Shown here in pieces: positions 1-6,374 of a stretch of DNA of 10,278 nt; the stretch's first letter is position 1, and each line of letters begins with the position of its first letter. The translations under genes were made by a program, and so were the position numbers. A model generated the notes under the pieces. It had not been told where the DNA came from, did no database searches, and saw only the letters and a program-made list of their open reading frames with translations. This stretch comes from Cephalothrix spiralis (lineage: Eukaryota > Nemertea > Palaeonemertea > Archinemertea > Cephalotrichidae), in contig JAUCNG010411581.1 of assembly GCA_032353305.1 (NCBI GenBank), positions 1 through 10,278 on the forward strand, given 5' to 3'.

Positions 1-2
1 TG

Positions 3-421
3 GTCAATCGCGATATGCGTAAAGGGTTATGGGGAGATCGTCGGATTAAAACCAAACCCTTTATACATCAAGGTAATTATGTCACTGCCAATGAACAAAT
101 AAATGATGGCCAAGCAGATAAAGTCCAAAACTGGCTAAATATTCATGATGATACAGACAATGACATAGCTAAGTTGGATATGAATTATGTTTTAAATAAC
201 CAAAATACTGAAAATACAGCTCCTATAAATCCTATTGTAATTGTAAATGGTCCGGACATTGTCCGAGGTCTTACAAGAGTCATGCGTTGTATTAATCATG
301 TAAATAGTCAATTAGTCATGTAAATAGTCCTGTAAATAATGCATCTGCTGGGCTTCTCAAATCACATTGGAGGGCCGAAACTTTCTTCAATCAAAAAGTA
401 TTTAATGTTCCAATACTCTAA
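3..421 (+). pseudogene. Unrecognised open frame broken by a 20-bp duplication
   Basis: A frame open from position 3 (it may start left of the window) runs to a TAA at 321-323, with a hydrophilic protein rich in N and D followed by INPIVIVNGPDIVRGL. A second frame starts inside the 20-bp tandem repeat and runs from 317 to a TAA at 419-421 with a coding-like composition. The two frames join if one repeat copy is ignored, so the duplication (20 is not a multiple of 3) looks like the lesion. I do not recognise the family. It may be the upstream part of the BEN-like fragment that follows at 456, but this is inference. Confidence 0.35.
297..329 (+). repeat. 20-bp tandem duplication
   Basis: The 13-mer catgtaaatagtc occurs at 297-309 and again at 317-329, with the spacer aattagt between, giving a period of 20. 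It shifts the reading frame of the open frame that crosses it. Confidence 0.75.
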
Positions 422-455
422 ACTATTCTAGATATATACGGTGCAATTAAAGTAA

Positions 456-650
456 ATATGGTTATTCAATTATGACAGCATCATTCATATTTCTGATGCT
501 AGGAAATTCTTTGTAAAATTATGTTTGTTTGTATTTGGTGATATAGTTATGAGCGAAATCAATGTCAAGGGGTTAAGGGGGATTAAAAAATTGCCAGAGG
601 ATAATTTTAATTAAATTCTTCATCATGTTGGTACCATTTTTCTTGTGATA
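456..650 (+). pseudogene. BEN-domain-like fragment with an internal stop
   Basis: Frame 456-614 reads a helix-like stretch, then ARKFFVKLCLFVFGDIVMSE, then INVKGLRGIKKLPEDNFN and a TAA at 612-614. Past that stop the same frame continues ILHHVGTIFLVI. The pattern (hydrophobic helix ending in a phenylalanine, a short acidic turn, SxxNxxG, a lysine patch, LPxDxxxxIL) fits the end of BEN domains, which bind DNA and occur in chromatin proteins and some transposon proteins. The stop, the lack of a start and the missing N-terminal half point to a relic. Family call is by motif memory and needs a profile search. Confidence 0.4.
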
Positions 651-700
651 TAAAATGTATAAATTACTGCAGTTATTCGGAGGCTTAGCTCGAACGATGA

Positions 701-1102
701 TTGTGCGATGCAGTACAAAGAAGACATTTGGTTTCCGGAACAAAAGTCATCTATAACTACGGGAACGAGCATGGAATGTCCGAAAGTGACGGTGTAACCG
801 GTGTGGTGAAAGGAGCAATCGGCAAGTACGCAGGGTCGTGTTGCGAAATGCCGTTAAATTTTAATATATTGCCAAGACAACATCACCAAGACCGAGAAAT
901 CCAGCAAAAGATCGTTTTTCTGGTCAATACTATCGAACACAATGACGACAAGTAGTACAAATATAGTATAACCATAAATGGTACCAGAAATCTTCATGCT
1001 GCTATAAGGGAGCTGGGCTATCTGGTGGAGATATCCTGATACGTGATGTGTCGTTGTTGTTGTGATATTTGCCAGAGAAGTGTCTTAACTTCGAGTACGT
1101 AA
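701..1102 (+). pseudogene. Transposon-protein relic with HGxSESDG motif and cysteine cluster
   Basis: One frame spans 701-1102 with stops at 953-955 and 1037-1039. It contains NYGNEHGMSESDGVTGVVKG, then after the first stop ITINGTRNLHAAI, and after the second a cysteine cluster CRCCCDIC (1049-1072). The order HGKSxxDGxxGxxKR ... GTxxxH ... CxCxxC is one I associate with uncharacterised metazoan transposon-encoded proteins, in which the second residue after HG is usually in a lysine-serine context. The first codon is not ATG and a TGA lies just upstream, so no start can be chosen. The relic is clear, but the exact superfamily is not. Confidence 0.45.
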
Positions 1103-1489
1103 TGAAGTTTATTTTCATTGTTATGTAAACAAATCAATTTTAATGTTCCTTAAAAGTAAAGGCAGAAGCATAAGCAGGAAGTTTGAAACGAAAGAAATGC
1201 AATGAAAAATGAAATCATTTTCTCCTACTGAAAAATAATACACACTTTATTATATTCAACCCTCAGAATCCCGGATTTAAGGACAACAATAGGGAGGAAA
1301 ATACATTTCAAGTAAGTATGCAAGGTTGTAAAAATCCTGAAATTCGTGGAAAGACACACTTAAAAAAGTGGTAGTGCTGGCGGGCCTTATGTATATTCTA
1401 AATAATTAAGATTTGTTTTACTGTATTCTAGCTGCATATAACAGAATAATTTTTTTTTCAAATATTTGTAGTGATATTGATAAAAATTC
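1103..1489. other. AT-rich stretch without a recognisable gene
   Basis: A plus-strand open stretch around 1257-1379 (reading FNPQNPGFKDNNREENTFQ at its start) ends at a TAG, and a donor-like AA|GTAAGTATG lies near 1311. There is a run of nine T at 1450-1458. I recognise no protein family here and no RNA gene. Confidence 0.3.
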
Positions 1490-1630
1490 ATGAAAGTGTG
1501 TAAAACTTTTTTAAAAACCACGTTGGGGTTTAACAAAAAGAATGACAAGCCAATTATGACTGCGCTCCGGACCCCTTTGAACACCATCCCAAGACAGAAG
1601 AGGTCAACATGTAAAGATAAAAGTAAATCG
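1490..1630 (+). pseudogene. Exon-like transposon-protein fragment, VCKTF..TLGF motif
   Basis: Forty-seven codons open from ATG at 1490 to a consensus donor TCG|GTAAGT at 1631. The peptide starts MKVCKTFLKTTLGFNKKNDK and goes on through PIMTALRTP to a basic tail. The block VCKxFFLxTLG, followed within ~12 residues by an alanine-containing helix and a basic PR..KRG-like tail, is one I have met in metazoan transposon proteins of the same general type as the HGxSxxDG fragments. A stop (TAA 1481) lies just upstream and no matching 3' exon was found, so it appears to be an orphan exon. Confidence 0.35.
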
Positions 1631-1793
1631 GTAAGTTGGTTTCATTTTCCTTGATTTATGAATTTAACTTAAACATTTCTTTTGTGTAAAAAATGCTCAA
1701 TTTTTTCAATGATTTATAACATGATATAATGTCAAATGTTTTCTAGGGAATAATTTTGAGCAATGGCTGGATGCATCATAACATGCCTGTTCC

Positions 1794-1855
1794 ACCCGGA
1801 GGGTGACTCTTTACCGTTTACGTACGACGTAATAATAGTGTTACCCGGAGGGTGA
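1794..1855 (+). repeat. Pair of 13-bp direct repeats (acccggagggtga)
   Basis: The 13-mer acccggagggtga occurs at 1794-1806 and 1843-1855, 49 bp apart, in otherwise AT-rich DNA. It is GC-rich compared with its surroundings and has a near-palindromic core (cccggaggg). Function unknown. Confidence 0.6.
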
Positions 1856-1965
1856 AACAAGGTTGTGTCTTCGTCATTCATCGATTATATTTTGGTTCAT
1901 TTATTAATGTTATCAATTACATGTCGGGGCACCCTAGTTAATCTGACATACCCCTCTTGTTATAA

Positions 1966-2335
1966 CAATATTTCTGTGACTGTCTGTCTCTTGAGGATGA
2001 GCTTGAGCCTGATGCTGAAACAACTTCTGATAAGAATGTTGAGACTGAAGATGCTACAGATACCAAGAGAAAAATGCAACTACAGCGCATTTTATAAAAG
2101 ACTGAGAATCTATTTTTTTGTTGAAATTTTAGAGCCGTGCACAAAAACGCAAAAGATTAGACCCAGTACAAAATGCTTTTATCAAGTCACTTGAGTGTTT
2201 TGCAGCGGATTCGTCCGATATTTCGATGGAGAAGATGAATATACCATACATGTATTTGGGAAAATGGTAGCCTCTCAATTGAGGAAGTATAAATCTAAGA
2301 AATTAATAATTCAAAACAAAGAAGAAAATGAGTGA
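1966..2335 (+). pseudogene. MADF/BESS-like C-terminal fragment, frameshifted
   Basis: Two parts. First, frame 1966-2097 encodes a highly acidic linker (EDELEPDAETTSDKNVETED) and then KRKMQ. Second, after a pyrimidine-rich acceptor-like TTTTAG at 2132, frame 2133-2270 encodes SRAQKRKRLDPVQNAFIKSL and on to IPYMYLGKW, then a stop. A one-base shift near 2258 opens a frame to 2335 continuing GKMVASQLRKYKSKK. An acidic linker, then a basic patch, a DPxxxAFxxSL helix and a YxGKxVAxQLRxx helix, is the layout of the C-terminal region of many MADF-domain proteins (BESS-type protein interaction motif). The MADF domain itself was not seen upstream. Harbinger-type transposons often carry such genes, so this may be another transposon relic. 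Confidence 0.4.
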
Positions 2336-2502
2336 TTTTCTATATGATGATAGCATGCCTTATCATGAGACCCCTCCCCGAGCCTTTTAACGGATTCGGA
2401 AGACCCCCTCATAATATTTTTTTCAATAGTTTATTTATACACATTGTTTTTGCAGGTATACATAAGTAAGTATTAAATTCAGATATTTTCATAGCATTTT
2501 TA

Positions 2503-2808
2503 GGAATCGGATACAGCAGAAGTCGTTGTTATAGAAGGGTTAATGTTTTAGAGGAGAAGATAGCTGTGAAAGATAAGGCCAAGAAATGCCTCTCATCACA
2601 AGTCGCTCGTAGTGCATACTGTGAGCATGAATAATTAATTGAAATAGTTAGGGATGAAATTGATGAAGATAATGACGATCATCTCATGAACCATCAAGTC
2701 AATAACCAGGGCAATCCATCTAATCAACCAGGACCAGGACAAGTTGTTCTCACGAGAGACAAAGTCTCAAAAAAAGGATGCACATCAGTTAAAATATATT
2801 TCCCATGA
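2503..2808 (+). pseudogene. Unrecognised hydrophilic open stretch with one stop
   Basis: After an acceptor-like CATTTTTAG (ends 2503) a frame runs to a TGA at 2806-2808 with a single internal TAA at 2632-2634. It reads VNVLEEKIAVKDKAKKCLSS, later EIVRDEIDEDNDDHLMNH, NQGNPSNQPGPGQVVL and ends VKIYFP. The charged then low-complexity composition looks coding rather than random, but I do not recognise a family. It sits between the MADF/BESS-like and ZSWIM-like relics. Confidence 0.3.
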
Positions 2809-2940
2809 TTGAAGAACCTGTTAGAATTGTCAGTTTATGTTGTAAAGCTAAAACAGGGGGATCAATTCCTATCATTGCAACATTTATATTATATTGTCAA
2901 AAAAAAGTTTTAAACTCCAGCATGCGTAACTTTTGGATAG

Positions 2941-3201
2941 CTGGTAAACAAAGAATCGAATGGTGATGGGAAGCTGATAGGTTGTACAGCGTTTCCTCTT
3001 CAGCACTTCATAGCAGTCATCAGTAATTTGGTTTACAGAGTGGAAGAACTTAATTTAAATTTACGTACCTCTAATGAACTTCAACATTGTTATATATATG
3101 ATATGTATCCAGCAGAGCTAAAATTGGGAAAGGGGTGTATTCCTGAACGCATGTTTGTTCAGCCAAACTGTTTAACCTCACAGATATTTTTAATTATGTA
3201 A
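2941..3201 (+). pseudogene. Unrecognised 86-codon open stretch, no start codon
   Basis: A frame open between a TAG at 2938-2940 and a TAA at 3199-3201 encodes LIGCTAFPLQHFIAVISNLV, then YRVEELNLNLRTSNELQHCY and a cysteine-containing tail (LGKGCIPERMFVQPNC). It has no ATG near the beginning, which would suit an internal exon or a broken gene. The mixed hydrophobic and charged helices look protein-like. No family is recognised. It lies 280 bp upstream of the ZSWIM-like fragment and could be part of the same dead element. Confidence 0.3.
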
Positions 3202-3481
3202 TAGGGAAGCTTCAGTAGAGTTCCCCTTGTAACGAGGACGAAGGTAGCGTACTGGTTATAATGTGTCCTCAGCGCTGGTGTTCAGCAAATATGAGACCGA
3301 CCATGTAATGTATTTTCGAACAATTTTATCCCAAGGTTCCCTACAGGTTCCATAAATAATTAAGGAATTGCAAGATTATCTAATGACCCTGATTATGTGA
3401 TCTGGAGAAGCAATACAAAATGGATCACCATAAATAGTACAAAATGGTATAAAGAAGACTTCTGAAGGCATGTAGGTATAT
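3202..3481. other. Non-coding stretch upstream of the ZSWIM relic
   Basis: Short broken frames only. A plus-strand stretch at about 3392-3465 reads DYVIWRSNTKWITINSTKWY before a TGA and could be a decayed upstream part of the ZSWIM-type protein, but it is too short to assign. Confidence 0.25.
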
Positions 3482-3808
3482 ATGATGACTTTTTATGTTG
3501 GACTAAAACAAACCGTTCATTATGGCTCAAACACAACAAATAGAGTGGAGTCCATAAACCAGAAGCTCAAGCAAGTGATTTCTCGATTTTCCAATTTAGT
3601 GGTCTTTTATGTTGGACTAAAACAAACCGTTCATTATGGCTCAAACACAACAAATGGAGTGGAGTCCATAAACCAGAAGCCTAAGCAAGTGATGTTCCAA
3701 TTTTCCAATTTAGTGGTCTTTTTGAGAAACTTGCGAATAACAATAGATTGTTTGCGACAAGAGCGAGAGGTGGAAAGTAGATTGAAAACACGTGACTTCC
3801 GGGAATGA
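3482..3808 (+). pseudogene. ZSWIM1/3-type transposase fragment with duplicated block
   Basis: A 108-codon frame carries the block YGSNTTNRVESINQKLKQVI, a helix FSNLVVFLRNLRI, and LRQEREVESRL. In the ZSWIM1/ZSWIM3 family, derived from Mutator-like transposases, the end of the RNase H-like domain typically reads NxTNNRxESxNQKxKxVIxRxSxLxxF followed by a LRxERxHK-type helix, so the match is good. The block is present twice, a 38-residue in-frame tandem duplication (see repeat 3491-3718), which an active transposase would not be expected to carry. A TAG lies just upstream (3473-3475), the catalytic N-terminal part is missing, and no SWIM zinc finger (CxC..CxH) follows. It is a relic. Confidence 0.6.
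3491..3718 (+). repeat. 114-bp in-frame tandem duplication
   Basis: Copy 1 is 3491-3604 and copy 2 is 3605-3718, with a period of 114 bp (38 codons). By eye the copies differ at only about eight positions, giving the changes R to G, L to P and ISRF to MFQF. The low divergence means the duplication is young compared with the decay of the rest of the element. Confidence 0.85.
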
Positions 3809-4167
3809 AGTTAACACCGACTTTGGTTTCTCCATTTTATATATTTATAGTCTGTCTACATATACTAAATCATAGCAAATATTGGATTAAGTTTAATATA
3901 AAGTTTTTGATAAATATCTAACGTACATTTTAAATAATTTTTTGATAGTTTACGAATACTCATTAAAGGATAAATTTGTTGTGTGTAAAAAGGGTCGAAG
4001 GCGACACAAGGAGGGCTCAATAAGAAGCAGTAACAAAATCACAGATATGGTCACAGATATCCTTAGGGCCCCTTCTCTATAATATATATTGTTCGAATAT
4101 TGTATTTCATCGTTTCAGCTGAAAGTCCGCCTTCAAACATTAAGCTCAGGTGAATCAAAAATTCTAA
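3809..4167. other. AT-rich stretch without a recognisable gene
   Basis: No open frame of interest on either strand. It contains the AT-rich block 3838-3960 and a small purine-rich patch (gggtcgaaggcgacacaagg, about 3991-4010). I see no tRNA, repeat unit or regulatory site that I could defend. Confidence 0.3.
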
Positions 4168-4646
4168 ATATTGGACCGAATAGAATCTGCAGGAAATAAT
4201 GAACAAATTCCACCAACTATCCCAGTGTCAAAATATCTGCCAAATAATTTTGACCTTTTAGTAATAGAAAACGAAATGCTGATCATAATCAATCAAAGGG
4301 ATAACAGTCCAAGGAATGCCAGACGTCCAAAATGCAAAGAAAACGATTAATTGGCATATTGCACATCAGTATTCGAAAGAATCAGAGAAAAACTCCAAAT
4401 TAGTAAGTACAAATAAGAGATATCTTCTTGAGATATGCATTGTGCTATCGGGGCTAACATGGGGACCAGTTAGTGTAATGTTAGGGTTCATATTTGAATG
4501 TTCCAGTAGACCAAAGAACTTTTAGAATAGCAATCAAAGAATATTATGACAAATTTATGGCGCAGTACCATAAACTGCATACTGGACTAAGGACAGTGAT
4601 AATTGATACCCGCTATGCCACAAGAGGTAGGCCTATGCAAGAGTAG
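4168..4646 (+). pseudogene. Frameshifted transposase-like fragment
   Basis: Three overlapping plus-strand frames follow one another. 4168-4350 encodes IPPTIPVSKYLPNNFDLL and ends with a basic RNARRPKCKEN. 4316-4525 contains LLEICIVLSGLTWGPVSVML. 4485-4646 encodes GSYLNVPVDQRTFRIAIKEY, then KLHTGLRTVIIDTRYATRGR. The passage from one frame to the next near 4485 restores a sensible order: a hydrophobic helix (often written as a topless, gLsyxxv pattern), xLNVPxxxRTF, then a linker and VIIDTRYATRG. This layout resembles the region before the catalytic core in several uncharacterised metazoan transposases, where it reads LNxPxxSxxTF and later a D-x-R-(Y/W) start of the RNase H-like fold. Superfamily not identified. 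Confidence 0.35.
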
Positions 4647-4876
4647 ATAACTTCCTAAAATATAATGTATCACGCTGTGAATTAAACTTCTGCGGAATTT
4701 AATATTTTTTGTTATGTGTCTGGTGTGACATGCTGTAGTTGTCTTTGAAATGAGGATATCTACAAAAAAGTTAATGAGATATTATTTCAAAAATTGTGGA
4801 GACATGTCCAGAGAATGCCCTTATTGCATGGTTTGCTTGTTTAGATGCGCTTATTCGGGTTTTCCACGCATATTTG

Positions 4877-4993
4877 GCCAGGGGTCTGCGCAGATTTTCG
4901 AAAAACTGCGCATGTTCGCACCTATTTGCATATTTGGGCATTATAATGCGTAAACATGAATCCATGCTATTTTGCCAGAGGGTCTGCGCAGAC
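4877..4993. repeat. Repeat pair centred on a TCTGCGCAGA palindrome
   Basis: The segment gccaggggtctgcgcaga (4877-4894) returns as gccagagggtctgcgcaga (4974-4992), with one inserted base. Each contains a self-complementary core: tctgcgcaga at 4885-4894 and the perfect 12-bp gtctgcgcagac at 4982-4993. Between them a third related element (actgcgcatg, 4904-4915 area) and two gcatatttggxca copies occur, so the region is a degenerate ~97-bp tandem repeat, GC-richer than its surroundings. Short frames in it are not believable genes. Confidence 0.6.
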
Positions 4994-5484
4994 GCGTGGA
5001 TTTCGAAATAATTTCAAATTTAAAGTCCAAATTTTTTTCCCGCTGAAATTTCTATTACTCTTATTTCTGTCTAAAAAGAGCCATTGTATGTACGCTTTGT
5101 TGTTGTTAAATACCGTTGACAGAACATTTTATTATAAAAGCAGATCTATGGTGAAACAGATCCGCATTCCGTATTATATTTTTGGTAAGAACAAAAAGGG
5201 TTTCCACGCCGAAACAAAAACCATAAAAAAAGGAAATAATGCTCAATTTATATAGATGTTTATTATTCTGCTTGTTTATTGGTATAGATATAAGCTTTTA
5301 AGTCATTTATAGATATTTTTTGAAGAATTTTTGATGAATTATATTTTTATTTAATGAGAAAATGAAAGGTATTTTTGTAATTAGGTATTAGGTAATTAGG
5401 TATTTTTAATTAAGTTCTCTTTTGTTAATGAGTCACAAAGTTTAAGAATTTTCAATGTATGTTTACTATCCTAGTCTTTCTTTT
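4994..5484. other. AT-rich stretch, small simple repeat only
   Basis: Open frames here are short and not convincing. The only structure is three copies of an attaggta-type unit at 5380-5404 (attaggtattaggtaattaggtatt) in very AT-rich DNA. Confidence 0.35.
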
Positions 5485-5743
5485 TATCATTTTATGGTAA
5501 ACCAACCTTTACATTTCTATTATTTTTTAACATTTTATGGTTAACCAGCCTTTACATTTCTATCAAACCGACCTTAACATTAATTTCTATCATTTTATGG
5601 TTAACCACGAAACCTGACTCAGCTGGGAGATCTAAGTCCACTATGATAAAAGAGCGCATTTGATAGTCAGGGGATCCCGACTGTCAGGGAAAACCAACCT
5701 TTACATTTCTATCATTTTATGGTAAACCAACCATTACATTTCT
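5485..5743 (+). repeat. Minisatellite, ~33-bp unit, about five copies
   Basis: The unit approximates tatcattttatggtaaacc followed by aacctttacatttc. Copies: 5485-5518, 5531-5561, a degenerate one 5561-5588, 5588-5607 joined to 5692-5711 across an insertion, and a final one ending at 5743 (accattacatttct). Units differ by a few bases (ggtaaacc against ggttaacc). The array is interrupted by the insertion at 5608-5691. Confidence 0.8.
5608..5691. mobile_element. 84-bp MITE-like insertion inside the minisatellite
   Basis: This segment is unrelated to the minisatellite and is flanked on both sides by aacca (5603-5607 and 5692-5696). Removing it together with one aacca restores a normal repeat unit (ggttaaccaacctttacatt), so aacca behaves as a 5-bp target site duplication. 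Its ends are imperfect inverted repeats: cctgactcagctggga (5613-5628) on the left and, read on the opposite strand, cctgacagtcggga (5674-5687) on the right. No coding capacity. It resembles a very small non-autonomous DNA transposon or a solo remnant of one. Confidence 0.55.
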
Positions 5744-6212
5744 GGCACGACTATGGCAGTTCAAGACATTTTTACGATAATTTATATTTCTAAAAGACAC
5801 CTAGCCGGAATGGTGAATTTCTTGTATTCTGTCGAGGTCTTGCACAATACTCTGAATGTATGGTGACATGTTTCAAATAATCTCCATAAATAGGAATTAT
5901 AGGATGTTTTTATATTGAAATAATGGTTTTACCAAAATATAGGATTTTGTAGGACAAGTTTCACATTTCTGACATCTTGAGAATATCTAACAGAAAAAAA
6001 TCAAGAAAAATACTTAATGAATAATGTGTTTGTATTTGTTAGTCTACCGAATAATGTCTTTATGAGAGTCGTGGTCGGATTGGATTTATTTTTTGACATT
6101 TTATTTGTGTGCTTCTTTTCCAGGTTAATTTGAGAGGAATTACAATATTTTTAGTGGGGTATTTATTTCTGTTATATGTTTTAAAAAAAATGATACTTAA
6201 ATTATATATTAC
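5744..6212. other. Stretch left of the last CEP70 exon, probably intron
   Basis: This begins with the donor of exon 6213-6374 and would be intron on the minus strand. A short minus-strand stretch near 5805-5860 reads IQSIVQDLDRIQEIHHSG before a stop and is followed by a donor-like GTGTC. It is too short and too weakly matched to be called the next CEP70 exon. Nothing else was seen. Confidence 0.35.
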
Positions 6213-6374
6213 CTCAATATTGGCCAATTGGTCCAACCAATGCTCTAATACTGGGATAACATGAGACCAGGTCTTTTCACACCATACTGCATGAGGTTTT
6301 CTTGGTTTTGGAATACCAGGTGGAAGAGCCGGGGCTTGATGTGACGTCACAATATCTAAAACATCGTTAGCAAA
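6213..6374 (-). CDS. CEP70: CEP70 exon with HVIPVLEHWLDQL segment
   Basis: The exon has 54 codons, phase 0 to 0, with acceptor TATTGTTTCAG|TTT and donor GAG|GTAATAT. It encodes a proline-rich loop (PALPPGIPKPRKP) and then a tryptophan-rich helical segment with HVIPVLEHWLDQLANIE. The human counterpart has a loop of similar length followed by HLVPVIEMWADQLTSLK. Reading past the donor meets stops, so the gene continues in an exon further left that I could not identify. Confidence 0.85.

Noticed and set aside
1387-1587. Minus-strand 66-codon open frame
   Set aside because: It is the shadow of the AT-rich tract and of the plus-strand exon-like fragment at 1490-1630; composition is F/Y/K-rich without domain pattern.
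4750-5255. Several overlapping open frames on both strands
   Set aside because: They arise from the GC-rich palindromic repeat and AT-rich DNA, disagree in frame and have no recognisable domain.
5485-5743. CRISPR-like array
   Set aside because: The ~33-bp units follow one another directly without unique spacers and diverge in copy; it is a minisatellite in an animal-type context.
5805-5860. Short minus-strand stretch IQSIVQDLDRIQEIHHSG as the next CEP70 exon
   Set aside because: The phase and the stop before the donor do not fit, and it does not match the remembered C-terminal part of CEP70.
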